From contig NC_082597.1 in the NCBI RefSeq assembly GCF_030936135.1, positions 73,390,495 to 73,454,494 of the forward strand: a stretch of 64,000 nucleotides of DNA, in the 5' to 3' direction. The translations under genes and the position numbers were made by a program. Source of the DNA: Gavia stellata (Eukaryota; Chordata; Aves; Gaviiformes; Gaviidae). The notes beneath the pieces were generated by a model. That model was not told the DNA's origin and ran no database searches. It saw nothing but the letters and a program-made list of their open reading frames with translations. This document shows, piece by piece, positions 1 to 11,745 of this stretch. The number at the start of each line of letters is the position of its first letter. The first letter of the stretch is position 1.

Positions 1-910
1 GGTAAAGTGAAAGTAAGCTAATACCTGTTGGTAACAGTTTCCTCTACACGTTTGCATAAGTTTTTATTCTATTAATTGTATTAATATAATTTCTCTTTAA
101 TTTATATTGATTTCATTAATTTTATTATATACTTTATTATAATCTTATTAAATTACTGGAAGCTTTTAGGGTAAAGGCAGAATTAGACAGGAAATGTGTA
201 TTAGAATTGTGTTTTAGGATTAAATGATTAAAATACATGTTTAACTTTAAAAATTAGTACCAAGAACTCTCACATACCCAAGGCGTTTTACTAAAATGGG
301 ATCTTAATGAAAGGATTCTGGTAGCATAGCAGTTTTACAGTTTTGGTGGATTATCCACCCTTTCAACTGAGCATTTTACATTATTTACAATTCATGTAAT
401 GTTTTCAATACATTATACACTTTTTGCCAGCCCTTGCTGCCAGCGTGTAACGATCATAAAAATACAACCAACTGCTCTCTTCTTCCTTGCAATACAAAGT
501 TTAAAGTCGTGGCTTATCTTACCAATGCCACAGAGAATGCCCATATGCTTAATAGTAACTGACACAATTCCGTTTAACAGAGGATGGTCTCAGTAGAAAT
601 GTATCAGGCCTAAAAGGACCCCATGCTTGAGGACTGTCTGCCACCCGTTTTGCTTTCCTATGTGTTGGACAAGGACCTCTGTGTTGCCATGTATGCCACA
701 AAATGGCAGTCAGCGTACCACGTAGAAAGGCAGATGAAACATAACACCATTCACCATGATTCCTGATGCCTTCGCTGCATGAACGGTCTCTCAATAGATG
801 ATTATTGTACCACTAAAAGTCAGACATTGTAAAATGTAGCTATTTTTTTTAGCAGATAAAGGTTCAACTTCTTCATTTAGGTAACTTGTATCTGTTTCCC
901 TCAATTCTAG
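1..910 (+). other. Intron of the SLCO1C1-like gene (upstream exons outside window)
   Basis: AT-rich sequence with no OATP-like coding segment. It ends in the acceptor ttctag just before 911. The expected preceding 99-nt exon (TM5 region) is not present, so it must lie left of base 1. Confidence 0.7.
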
Positions 911-1156
911 GAAGCATCACTATCACCCCACAGGATTCCCGCTGGGTGGGTGCCTGGTGGCTTGGTTTTTTAATAGGTGGAGTAACCAGTTTCCTAGCTG
1001 CTATTCCATTTTGCTTCCTGCCGAAGAGTCTGAAAAAGCCAGAGGAAGCCAATAATGACAAAAATTCATATGGTCTCTTGGAAAACATGGACGCCATGAG
1101 GAAGACACTTCCTCCCACAAAACCTAAGCCAAACAAATGGTCAGAAATACTGAAAG
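911..1156 (+). CDS. SLCO1C1: SLCO1C1-like exon a: OATP signature, TM6 and cytoplasmic loop
   Basis: The exon opens in mid-codon after ttctag and encodes [19 protein letters not shown], then a hydrophobic TM6 and a charged loop rich in K, E and P. It ends CTG AAA G. The next bases are gcaagt, a GC-type donor. No GT donor nearby keeps the frame into the next exon (GAT, Asp). The length is 246 nt against 237 in the - strand paralogue, a difference of three codons. Confidence 0.9.
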
Positions 1157-4100
1157 GCAAGTGTTTCACAAGTTGTATAAATGTGAAAAGCAACAGGCAC
1201 AATGTGCAGCGGGAATGTAATAGTTCTGCAGAATATTTTGCCTCCCCTGCACTTCAGTCTAAACCAGTCAGCTATTCCCAGGAAAGAAGGGGTCCACTAA
1301 AGATTATTAGAAGTCATAAAGCTTCTTCAAGACTGTGAGGTTCTGCATGCATCACATGCAATGTATCATCACCTGAGTGGCACCTACCTGTAAAATTTTG
1401 TGCTAGAAGAAATTTGAACAGTGGAAAAATTGTTTTTGTACCAGGACCTAAAAAAAAAACATCAGAAGGTTCCTTTCTCAATATGGAAAGCCAAATTATT
1501 TATCTGATGATCACAAAGCTCATGGAGACTCTGAAGCGCATTGCTGCCTGAGGAAGATCCAGCAGGCTTGAATGTCAGCTCTGGTTGTGCAGTCGTTAGG
1601 TTAAGAAAGGGGTGGAAAGGTGTCTGGGAGACCTGGCTTTACATCATTAGTCAAATTCTCCTGTCTTTGTTCAAATCCCAATGGAAGACATAGGGCATCT
1701 CCACAAAGGCACCTCTCACTTAGCCTTGAAACTGTGATGGTATTCATGTTAGCTAAAAGAAGTCTTTGCTGTGTGGAGCCCTCCAGTCTTCATGTGCAGA
1801 TCTCACTAGAGCACCCAGGCCTTAACCCATACTTCTGTCTTCTTTTAGGATTCTCTTCCCATATCTCAACCTCTGGTGTTTTTCAAGAACCTGATTTTGC
1901 TTTCAGATACTCGCATGCAAATGAAGATCAGCACGACTTGCACTTGGACAGCTGAGAGAAAGATTTTACCCTAAATTTCATAGATTACTCACTCATAATT
2001 ATGCCATTCACCTTTCAAAGCCAACTCATATATTCCTTTTTTTCAGATTTCTATACTTCCCTGAAAAAAGTATTGAGTAATCGAATGTACTTTACATTTT
2101 TGTGTTGCTCACTGTTACAGTTCAGTAGCTTTATTGGTTTCTTGACTTACAAACCAAAGTACATGGAACAGCAGTATGGACAATCTACATCTAAATCTAA
2201 CTTTCTAATAGGTGAGTTACACTGTGCAATGACTGCTTATGCTATAAGTAGTGCATGGGGAGAAGTTCTGGCATGCTTTTCCTGGGACTGAATTCCTTGC
2301 AGAACAGGCTGATGTAAACGGCACTCTCCTGAACTCAAATTATATAAAGGCAGCATACAAACTACAGTTTTGGTGCCTGTGGGACCAGAATAAATAATTA
2401 TGTTATGTTAAGTTTATTACATTATGTTGTATTATGTTATATTATATTAATTATACTATAGCAAGGGCAACCCAAACATGCAATGAACGTGGTGTGGGAG
2501 TTTTAAATGCTGTAACATCTGACTAATGTCTTGCAATGGAAGTGGATTTTGAGGGTCAGGCACTTCAAAAATAGCACACGCAATCCAGGGATTAGGCTTA
2601 GCACAAAGCCACCTAGAGTCATCATAATACAGCATAAAGTCACCAGGGATATCAAGCTGTGGGCAGAGTTTGGCTCTTAAACCCAGTGTGACTCTTTTAT
2701 TTTAACATTCCCCTTCTATAATCTCTTTCAGGGTTGACATCCTTACCTCCTGTAGGTATTGGGATTTTCCTAGGAGGGCTCATAATGAAAAAGTACAAAA
2801 TGAGCATCATTGGAGCAACCAAGTTTGCATTTACCATGTCATTTTTAGCCTACGCCGTCACTCTCTTGCACTTTTTTGTTGGCTGTGAGAACCATGTGGT
2901 AGCAGGAATGACAGTGTCCTATGAAGGGTGAGTATAAAATGAAGAAGAGTATTTTTTTCTCCATGGCAGCAATAGTTCAAAAAATGTACTATGACATCAA
3001 GGCTAAAAGAGAAATATGCTTTTGCAATGCTTAAGAGAAAGTGAACACTACCATATTTCATTATGATAGTTTTATTGGTCAGTGGAGTGTCAGCCTGGCA
3101 AAGCACAACACTGGTTAAAGATTAATTAGAAATACATGAGCAAAATTGCATCATTACCAGTGTAGGTTGTTTGGCTGTGTGGGGTAGTACTGCTGTTTCA
3201 CACAGTGTTATCTCTACACCAGAAGCAATTTTCTAGCAAAGTGTATTCAGCAAAAGGGTGAAGCGTATGTAACAGAGAGCATTGGTAGCATATCCTGCAC
3301 AGAGATGGAAAGACTGCAACATGCTAGACCCTCAGCCTACTGTAAACCAAAATGAAGCTTTTATGCCTACTGAAGATGCTCTCTCCTCTCAAGAGAGAAC
3401 CAGGGTTTAAAAGTTACAGGCTGTTATTTTTTCTTGGAGTGAGTAAAGATGCCAGTACAGTGGGTGCATGCTAGGATATGGCTGCCCAAGGGGCCCAGCG
3501 ACACACTGGCATATGGGTTGTCACTGCCTCATGTCCAGCCTGCTCAGAGTACCTCATGGCTCGTGTGAACCTGTTTGCATCTCCCTGAAGGCTTACCCAC
3601 AGTTCAATAATTTGTCACTACAGTTCATTTATCAAGCCATACTGGTTCACAGCTGAAAAGGTGGAACTGGACTGGCAGGATGCCAAGGATATTTATTTTT
3701 GTTGGAACCTGAGGACTAATGGTCTTTTGCTTGTCCTGTACCCTGCAACGTTTTCACTAACAATGCAAATGGGGGACCGGGGAATATACTTAGTAAGCAC
3801 TGAGATGAAAGAGGCGGCAAGCACGTAAGTTTAATTAACCCAGAAAGGAGAATATGAGGGAAGATCCTTTGTTACAGGTCTCAATACCCAAAGGATGTCT
3901 GAAAGTAAAAGCGAATACTGTGTTCTCCATATCCTCTAGGAAGAGTTAGGCTAGGTTTTAAGAGAGGAGTATTTTTAATTATGAAAACCAGGAAATCTAG
4001 TTTCTATAATTGGTGCATTTTTACCGACAGGTAAAGATGTACGTGATAAGGCTGTGTTAACTGTTGCTAGCTCTACGTACAATTAGGGGATAGACTAGCT

Positions 4101-7100
4101 GACCTCTCAAAGCCTTTCAGCTTTTCCTTTTCCTTTCTGTCTACACCTGCCAGCTAAAATCAGTAGCAACATTTTTATGTGTTTTAAAATTCTTCATATT
4201 CTAGTAATCACTTTAATATCAGTGCAAGTAGGATGGAATCTCAAGCAAAGAAATCAATACTGTAGAGACTCAGCTATGAAAATGTATGTCCTGGGCATAT
4301 GAGGTGGGTTTCAGGACAGCGACACTGTCACACAGTGTCACGCAGAAGGGATTACATTGCCATCAGCACTGAATTAAAAGTTTTTACACCTGTCTGAACT
4401 TAACTTCCAAGTAAACCCATTCCATACCATGAAAATGCCATATTTTCTGAGTGCAACTCTGACTGCAAATGTGCCTCCAATGTGTGGGATCCTGTGTGTG
4501 GAGACAACGGACTCACGTACGTTTCGGCGTGTCTAGCTGGGTGTACAACTTCAGTGGGACATGGAAAGAACATGGTAAGACCCTGCTTCAGTTTCTGGGG
4601 TTTTTTACTAGCTTATTTTCCATGTAATATCAGGGATCCACTAGTATAATGCATTTGAGGGAAACCAAAGTTACTGGGGACCAGTCAGTAAAGTATTTAT
4701 GATTTCCGGTACAAATAGCACAGAAGACATAGAGATTCCTCTGAGTTACTGCACAGAAAGCAAAAAGCCCTAGCTCCTTGGTGTAGATCCTAGCTTTCAT
4801 CTTTTGTAAGTTGAACAAGAGGGAGAAACAAACAATTCAAAGTTGTCTGAAGTTTGTCCATGGATTGCCTTTCATAAACCTCATTCTGGCTGCCCTGAGG
4901 TTTTTAGTCAACAGTTGAAGTACACTAGGATAGTGTAGTATCTTCCCTGATACTGATCATTAACGTCTAAGTATGAAGAATGATTTGAGGGGAGGCAGCT
5001 TGTTTCCTCCATGTGAGACTCTGGGATGGCAGGATACTGCTTATTTTTCTGGCTGACTGATTTCTGCTCGGCACAGAGTGCTGGGGATAATGCCCCAGAG
5101 AGTCCCAGAGAGGGAGCTCCAGTCCATGGATATAAGCCTTCATTGGACTGTGTCATTCCCTTTTTTCTAATGCCAGATGATCATTCCAGAAGATACATGG
5201 TGTAGAGCTGTCTCTTGCACTCAGACAGAATTTTCTCTCCAACACGTTTTTCTTTGTGGCTTGTTTCTCTCTGATATCTACAGCCACCTTCTCCAAAAGA
5301 TATTCTTTGCTTAAAATCTCCAGGTGGGAGACAGGGGAAAAGGGCTCAGCAGCGTCCATCACAGTGGGGTTACTGCCTCCCACACAAGTCTGTCTCTGTA
5401 GAGGTTAAGGTTTGTGGCTCACAGTTCCCGTTACCTCAGCACATCCTCAAGCCCCTCAAGCCCTGGTTAAAAGCTATTGCTCCTAAGCTATCAGTACACC
5501 TACTGCTGATCTCAGGGCTCTGCATGAGCTGTGTCTTGACAGGTAGCTGCTGCGTACAGCTGTGAGGTGTCTCTGGTGGATCAGCGTTAGCAGGGAGGGA
5601 CCTGTGATGCGGGTGCTTTCCACAGAGACAAGTCAGCAAACGGATGGTGTCACCTAGCAGCAAAAAGCACAGCTCCCTGTGCCTCGCTGTTCCCCTTCAA
5701 CTGCCCTCCAGGGACAAAACGGCTGAGGCCAGCCTCAGAGGTCCTGCAGGTACTCCAAACATCTTCCAAAAAGGGGTGCTATGTCCACTGATAAAAACAT
5801 GCTGGCATGCAACATCCCTTCTGAGACTGAGCACTGCTTGTAGGAAAGAAAAGAAGCAGCTGCTGGCCGTTGCCTCAAGAAAGGCAAATAAGATAGGAAC
5901 GGGATGCTTAGGAAGGCTTCAGGCTCTGCCTGTGTCTGAAGGCAGGATTCCCCATTGTATGAGCAATGTTCTGCCAAATCTGCTTTGTGTCTTCCAGGTC
6001 TTCCATAACTGCAGCTGTCTTGAAGCCAGCAGTTCATGGACAGGAAATAACTCTGCCACCTTGGGGCAATGTCCAAAAAGTGACGATTGTTCAATGAAGT
6101 TTATTTATTATACAGTAATACAAGTCATAAGTGGCTTTTTTTACGCATTGGGTGGCACCCCAGCATACATGATTATGTTTAGGTGAGTAAAACTATGTAC
6201 CAAAGGTTGAGGCTTTCCAACGAGGAGATCAAAATTATGTTTAGGCTTATCTCTTTCCCTTAGGAAAAAAGACTCTCTTGCAGTATAACATGATTTCTTC
6301 AATGAGTTTTGTCATTTCCCATTTGTTTGAAGCTGTTTGTTAGCATCAAACCTTACTTTGCTGCTGTCTGTAAGTCGGTTCTAGTCTGTTGCTTCCACCT
6401 ACTGCAAATTGGTTTCTCTCACACCTGTCATAAGTCCGGGTTTTCCAGAACATTTCCTCTTTCTCTGCTTGGATATTCTGGCTGTATGGATTTTGAAGAT
6501 GCCATGCATTTATCAGGATTTCTGACAGACAGAAATAGATTGTTGCTTATTGGATGTGTGGAAATTCAGGACATCTGAGGGCTCAGTCTGAGGCTCCTAT
6601 GCTCATGTCTGTCGAGGTACACAGGTGAAGGCATACCAAGATGTGATTTGGAACCACATATACAAATTAGCACATACTTTTCAGTAACCTGAAGAGAAAG
6701 CTCACTCAGTAGAAAAACTCATTAGCGGTAAATTTAATGGTAGTCCTAAAGGCATTATGTCATCCTGAATGAGCATGGAAAACAGAATGTGAACTCCCCT
6801 CCCTTCCTCATCTCTGTGAGACGTCTTGTGAGTGTAGACCATGTTAATATTTGTAAGGAGACAGCAGAGGCTAGATATATAATGGGTTCAAGATTGGTGT
6901 CCATTTCTGATGCTTGGATTGTGGTTCCCCATGAAACAGATGGGCATATTGCCAGATGGCTTTGTGTATAGTTCAAGGTGTGGTGTTGTATAGAGGAATG
7001 TCATTCAAAAGTAGAAAGATGCTGCACTAATGCAGCTACTTGCAACATTTTTGTCTTAGGGCAATATGATATTTCCCATCAAGTGAGTAAGGTATATCCC

Positions 7101-10100
7101 ATCAAGTGAGGAAAATGTACGCCAGGGAGTTAAGGCAGTTGGAGAGCCCATTTCAATAAGACAAGGATAGACTGTGATTATGACTTTAAAATTACACTTC
7201 TTTAATTATGCTTAGTGAATGGACTCCCCAGGAGCTATGTGATGGAAAACAATAGATTAATTCACCTTTTTCATACCACTTAACATATTTTCAGCAGATG
7301 TAGGAAGCACTCTCCTTCCAAAGCTTGGCTTTCTGTCATTAAGAGTATTAAACTCAGGGTAATTAAAGACAGTTTAATAGGCATGTCTAAGCACTAGATA
7401 GGCAAATACTTCATACTTATCCCTCTTTCTTTCAGGTGTGTTCAGCCAGAGTTGAAATCTCTTGCAGTTGGTCTATACACACTCGTAATGAGAATGCTAG
7501 GTAAGAGAAGTCATTCTAACTGAGATGCTTGCTTGTATGGCTTTAAATGACACCAGTGCAACCACCATTTGTAAACCAGATGTATCCTTGAAATAGCTGT
7601 TAGATGCTGGGCTGTTCCTGAAGATTCTGTTTTTTTCCTGAAGGTCCAATATTCAGTCAAGAGTTCAATGGGAAACCAGCTAACACAATTCTGAAAATCT
7701 TTGACCTGCTGATTAAATGGTGTTGCAGTTTGGGAGCCTGGTGTTCCAAAATGGGAAGAGTTTCTAAAAGCATTATCTTGACTTTCTAAACAACACTCTA
7801 AAGTTTCATACATGATTCAACCAATGGCTCACTGAGACACAATGCTGCAAGTAAGATCGAAAAGACGTGCTCTAGTAGGACTTCATTCAACACTAATACA
7901 ACTCTGCTCATAGCAGACTGTTTTCTCCATGTTGAAACTTCACTTTCCTGGTAGAGGACAGCTTAGATTTCAGTTCCCTTTAAGCATGCTGCAATGCCCT
8001 TTTTTTCCTCTTTTATTTGAGAGTTACTAATGAGATGGTTGATTAAGGTGCCTAGGCATGCAAGAAAACACCTCTCTGTATCCTTTTGTTCTCTTTGTCA
8101 ATGGAATAGGAATACCCGCATTTCAGAAATGTAGAGAAATGTGTGTGAAGATACAAGCCATGTGGGTTTGCTATGAAGCCTAAAAAATCAACAGCTTCTT
8201 ACAAATGTCTACAATCAGAGCTAGGTTAGGGCTGCAGTCTCTACTCAGGATTGTGATGGCACATTTTGAGATAGGAAGGTGTATCCACACTTCATCCTCT
8301 TCAACTTTTCTCATCACACAATGGAGGGGCAGAGTTTCTCCCCCAGCTCTCAGGACAAGAAATGCCAATGGGTTTCTGGAGCAATTTCAGCCATAGGAAA
8401 TTTAAAAAAGCATTATGAAAAAAGAAGCATTATGAAAAAAGTACTGCCCCCTTTCTATAGGCCTCTGCTTCAGCACATTGAGCCAGCATGCTCCTTCCAT
8501 TGCAAGAAGGGGTAGAGCCATTGTCACTGATTCAAAAAAGATGGCATTTCTCTTCACTGACTCGGAGATCAAATCTGATGTACTCCCGTCTTCCTTCTCT
8601 AAGGAACCTCCAAAATGAACATTTGTCCCATCATACCCTGACTACAGCACTGATGATTGTAATACACAGGCCTTTACAGATAGATTACTGAGTTCAGAAT
8701 CTCACAAGAGCCCTAGGGTAGAACAGGCTGAGACTATACCTATTTTTACAAAATAAATTATTTCCTATATAAGAATGCAGGATGCTCCTGTAGGAACAAA
8801 GCTAGTGTGAAACATGGTCATGTACACACTGAAACCTGGATTCGTTTGAAGTTAATACTCACCTTTACTTCAGCAAGGCTAGGATTTTGTCCCACATCTG
8901 CCAAGTTTTGCAGTAATGCATAAGCTCATTTCTGGCCGAGTCACACTACGGATGCAACTGAAGTTGCTCTACCCTCATACATGTTTTTTGAAAAGCATAT
9001 TCAGTTTCTCTAATAATGCATACTCAGTGCTGTCCCTTCAGGCAGAAGGGGCTATCAGCTGCTATCAGGTAGTTATGAAGCCAGTGTGGATAATTTAGGC
9101 TATGCATAGAAGAAGGAACTATGCATCAGTTCAGTGCTCCAAATACACAATCAGTCCAGCTCTCCCTTGCAGGAGGTTAGCATGCACTGGAAGCCAGCAA
9201 TGGCTCTCAGAGCCGTGTTTGAGAAACCAATGTGCGTGACTACGAGCCTGGCCAAACCCATCAGACCACATTTCCTGGGGACTGATGATCCCCACAGCAC
9301 AGAGAGGGTGTCCCAGCTTACAGTTACTCTGATAAAGGAAACTCCCTACAGTCCAATCCACCTGTTACCACTATTGCAGTATGTAACTTGCCACTAAGAA
9401 AATATAAAGCTGATTTCTAAAAAGATGTCTTTTCCTGTGATATCTTGTGACATTTTTGCTTGTTTCCTTGCAGCTGGGATTCCAGCACCAGTTTATTTTG
9501 GTGCACTGATTGACAAGACATGCTTGAAATGGGGAAGCACAAGCTGTGGGCAGCGAGGGGCTTGCAGGCTATACGACTCCAATGCATATAGGTAAGGAAA
9601 ATTAGGGCACAAAAAGCCTCATGCATTTCCTCTCTACAGATAGACGTGCTTTGTTCTGCAATACTGTAGTGTGTGAGGACTCCAATCAAAAATTATGGTC
9701 AGATACTAACTCTGGACTCAGATTTAGGTCAGTCCAGAATTCCTGAAATTGAGAAATCTTAAGATCACATCTTAAAACTTTAGTGTTCCAGTCAGTTTTC
9801 ATGTTGTGCAAAAATCATTTCATATCAATGACAGAGACTTTCTGGAATGAAATATGTATTTTTAATATCCTTTCAGTCAATTTAAAAGACCTAGGATGGT
9901 ATGATTTACCATCAAGAAGAAAGGTACCCAAATTTACCTTATTTACAGGTAGTTTGATCATACTGGCAAGACCGTTATCTTTGTGCATTGGCCACATATG
10001 AGAGAAAAATAAATGAAAGAAAATCATACTGAGCAGCTGAAGGTATTGGTTAAACACAAACGGTATCAGTCTCCAGGAGGAATATTCCAGAGATTCTTCT

Positions 10101-10707
10101 GTTTCACCCAAAACTTGGGCACTTCTGGCGTGTTTTTTATCTTTACATAAAACAGCCCACTCTGGTGATCTCAATATATTTCTAGCCCTAAAAAGTCTAA
10201 GGCCTTAAAGTGATTCAAAAATCTTTAGAAATAAAGGGAAGATGATGGAAGTTTCGCTTGCGACTAACTTCATAAGCAGAAATAATATTATCAATTCTTT
10301 AACAGATGGTTTTGCAAGCATAAATGTCCAGTTTGTGGTGCCATTCACAAAGTATGAGTTTTAATATTTTCCCCTAAGCTACTATGCAGTTTTGGTATAT
10401 ATGTGATCCTTACAAGCCATTACAGTGATTTTCTTCCGTGTCTTTGAAAACTTCAATGCCTGGCACTATCTTCTATGCTCTATCCCACAGGTATGTCTAC
10501 CTTGGTTTATCAGCCGTGTTAAGAGGTCCTTCCTACTTGATTGCAATCTGTTTTTTTATATTGGTAAAGAAACACTTTCAAAATAAGAACTCCAGGCCTA
10601 TAGAGAATGGAGAAAGAGAAGACGGTCCTATGAGTAAAGAAGATAATTGCAAGATCAAAGAACGTTTGCCAGGTTCTTCTGATGCAGAGGATGAATCATG
10701 TATTTAG
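911..10707 (+). CDS. SLCO1C1: SLCO1C1-like organic anion / thyroid hormone transporter (OATP1C1), 5'-partial, 8 exons
   Basis: Eight exons (911-1156, 2047-2211, 2732-2927, 4412-4574, 5998-6182, 7436-7500, 9474-9591, 10491-10707) join in one frame to give about 450 residues ending in TAG; the N-terminal third lies left of the window. The first exon carries the OATP signature [13 protein letters not shown]. Membrane segments TM6-TM12 follow, with the cysteine-rich Kazal-like fifth extracellular loop encoded by exons 4-5. OATPs are plasma-membrane carriers of amphipathic organic anions; mammalian OATP1C1 carries thyroxine at the blood-brain barrier. The paralogue call rests on blocks I associate with 1C1: ITITP before the signature, TYKPKY in the TM7 region, [10 protein letters not shown] and RLYDSN near TM11. 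ALGGTP in TM10 is more 1B-like, so 1B is the alternative. The tail is long, acidic and charged and ends DESCI. Intron 1 uses a GC donor. Introns of 0.5-2 kb hold no other gene I can recognise. Confidence 0.85.
2047..2211 (+). CDS. SLCO1C1: SLCO1C1-like exon b: TM7
   Basis: 165 nt between ttttcag and gtgagt, the same length as its paralogue at 32467-32631. It encodes [11 protein letters not shown], a hydrophobic TM7 stretch, and the conserved [18 protein letters not shown] block. Confidence 0.93.
2732..2927 (+). CDS. SLCO1C1: SLCO1C1-like exon c: TM8 and TM9
   Basis: 196 nt between ctttcag and gtgagt, identical in length and phase to the two - strand paralogues (30918-31113, 62987-63182). It encodes [13 protein letters not shown] (end of TM8), TM9, then [15 protein letters not shown] leading into the Kazal loop. 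Confidence 0.94.
4412..4574 (+). CDS. SLCO1C1: SLCO1C1-like exon d: Kazal-like extracellular loop 5
   Basis: The exon starts after the weak acceptor cttccaag and ends ATG|gtaaga. The reading frame is [20 protein letters not shown], then [12 protein letters not shown], then SACLAGC. This is the CxxDCxC...CG.NG.TY...C.AGC pattern of the OATP Kazal-like loop, whose disulphides are known to matter for surface expression in the family. The acceptor lacks a strong pyrimidine tract, but frame and phase fit only this site. Confidence 0.92.
5998..6182 (+). CDS. SLCO1C1: SLCO1C1-like exon e: end of loop 5 and TM10
   Basis: 185 nt between cttccag and gtgagt. It encodes [11 protein letters not shown] with a candidate N-glycosylation site (N-C-S), a second site NNS, the last loop cysteines (QC, DDC), and TM10 ending [13 protein letters not shown]. 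Confidence 0.93.
7436..7500 (+). CDS. SLCO1C1: SLCO1C1-like exon f (65 nt): TM11 start
   Basis: 65 nt between tttcag and gtaaga, the same length in all three paralogues here. It encodes [20 protein letters not shown], the family's conserved (V/I)QPELKS motif. Confidence 0.93.
8408..8441 (+). repeat. 17-nt tandem duplication
   Basis: Two perfect copies of aagcattatgaaaaaag in an intron of the SLCO1C1-like gene. Confidence 0.9.
9474..9591 (+). CDS. SLCO1C1: SLCO1C1-like exon g (118 nt): TM11 and short extracellular loop
   Basis: 118 nt between ccttgcag and gtaagg. It encodes [20 protein letters not shown], then [16 protein letters not shown] with conserved loop cysteines. It is the homologue of the dead exon at 19858-19976. 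Confidence 0.95.
10491..10707 (+). CDS. SLCO1C1: SLCO1C1-like terminal coding exon: TM12 and C-terminal tail
   Basis: Acceptor tcccacag, then [16 protein letters not shown] (TM12) and a cytoplasmic tail of about 45 residues rich in K and E, ending DEDESCI-like (DAEDESCI) before TAG at 10705-10707. The last residues S-C-I fit the general class I PDZ ligand pattern S/T-x-hydrophobic. Confidence 0.92.
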
Positions 10708-11396
10708 AAAGCCATTTAGACCAGTGTCACATGAATCAGGACAGCTTCTTTTAGAAACAGCTTTAGTTATGAATAACTAAATAATAACACCATTCAGAAA
10801 GTAAAACTAATAGCAAACCTGCGATCAACAACAAGAAAAACTAACATACAAGTATGAAAGTGCCTTACGTGTACCTGGTTACCAATAACAGACAGAACAA
10901 GTTACAGGAATTGAACCAAATTCTCAACAGATAAAGGAAAACCTCCCTTGGCATTTCCAACAGACCCAGTCTGCAATTTTTAATGCGGTCAAAGATGACT
11001 GCTGGCAGAACAGCCACATGCCAAAGGCTCACAAAATGTGACGGCGATCCTGCACACAGATCCATGCGGTAGACTGCCACTGGAATGACAAGCTCAAGGC
11101 TAACAGCAGTGTTCTGGTTTCACCAAATTCAGTCAGAATTCACGTTAAAACCAAAGCCTTTAAACAAAACATTTCCACCTTGTCTAAATGAATCCTTATA
11201 ACAATTTTCCATTGCAAAATTGACAAAAGCAGTATTTTTCCAAGAAGCATTTTATCTTAGCTTAGCTGAAAATTTTATGACTACTTAAAACTACAAATAG
11301 GTTGCCATAAAGGAAATAATTGTTTTTTAAAATCTCAGAGTTGTAGCATTTATTAATAGATGATTTTTTTTAGTTAAGTGACTATGAAACATAAGA

Positions 11397-11402
11397 AATA
11401 AA
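11397..11402 (+). terminator. Proximal poly(A) signal AATAAA
   Basis: Canonical hexamer about 690 nt after the SLCO1C1-like stop. Usage is unproven. Confidence 0.4.
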
Positions 11403-11643
11403 CTGAATTTTGTAGTGATGTTGTTCTCTAAGCAAAATCCATCCAACATATGCTGGTGGCTTTATTGCTATGCCGTGTGCTGTCCAGCAGAGGACACTCA
11501 AACAATAACATTACCCCTATGACGACTGCAAATACTCGATACATTTGTCATGTTCAGTCTTTATTGTTCTGGGAGAAGTTCATCATCAGGCAGGCAAAAT
11601 ACTCACCTGTGTTTTCATGCACTTTAAAACTTTCTCAGCTCAA

Positions 11644-11736
11644 GCCTTAGCTCATATATTCAAAGATGCTTTTGTGTATTTGTTGGTTTGTGTTCATCAT
11701 ATTTGCGTCACTCGGAGCTTGACAACTGTTGTTACT
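11644..11736 (+). repeat. Dispersed duplication, copy 1 (in the 3' UTR)
   Basis: 93 nt, nearly identical to 13594-13693: three substitutions and one 7-nt indel (ttggttt extra in copy 2). Both copies start at gcct(t/c)agctcat and end at gttgttact. Compared by eye. Confidence 0.9.
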
Positions 11737-11739
11737 TTA

Positions 11740-11745
11740 AATAAA
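11740..11745 (+). terminator. Distal poly(A) signal AATAAA
   Basis: Canonical hexamer followed within 10-20 nt by a T/G-rich run. It lies directly after the end of the 93-nt segment duplicated at 13.6 kb. Confidence 0.5.
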
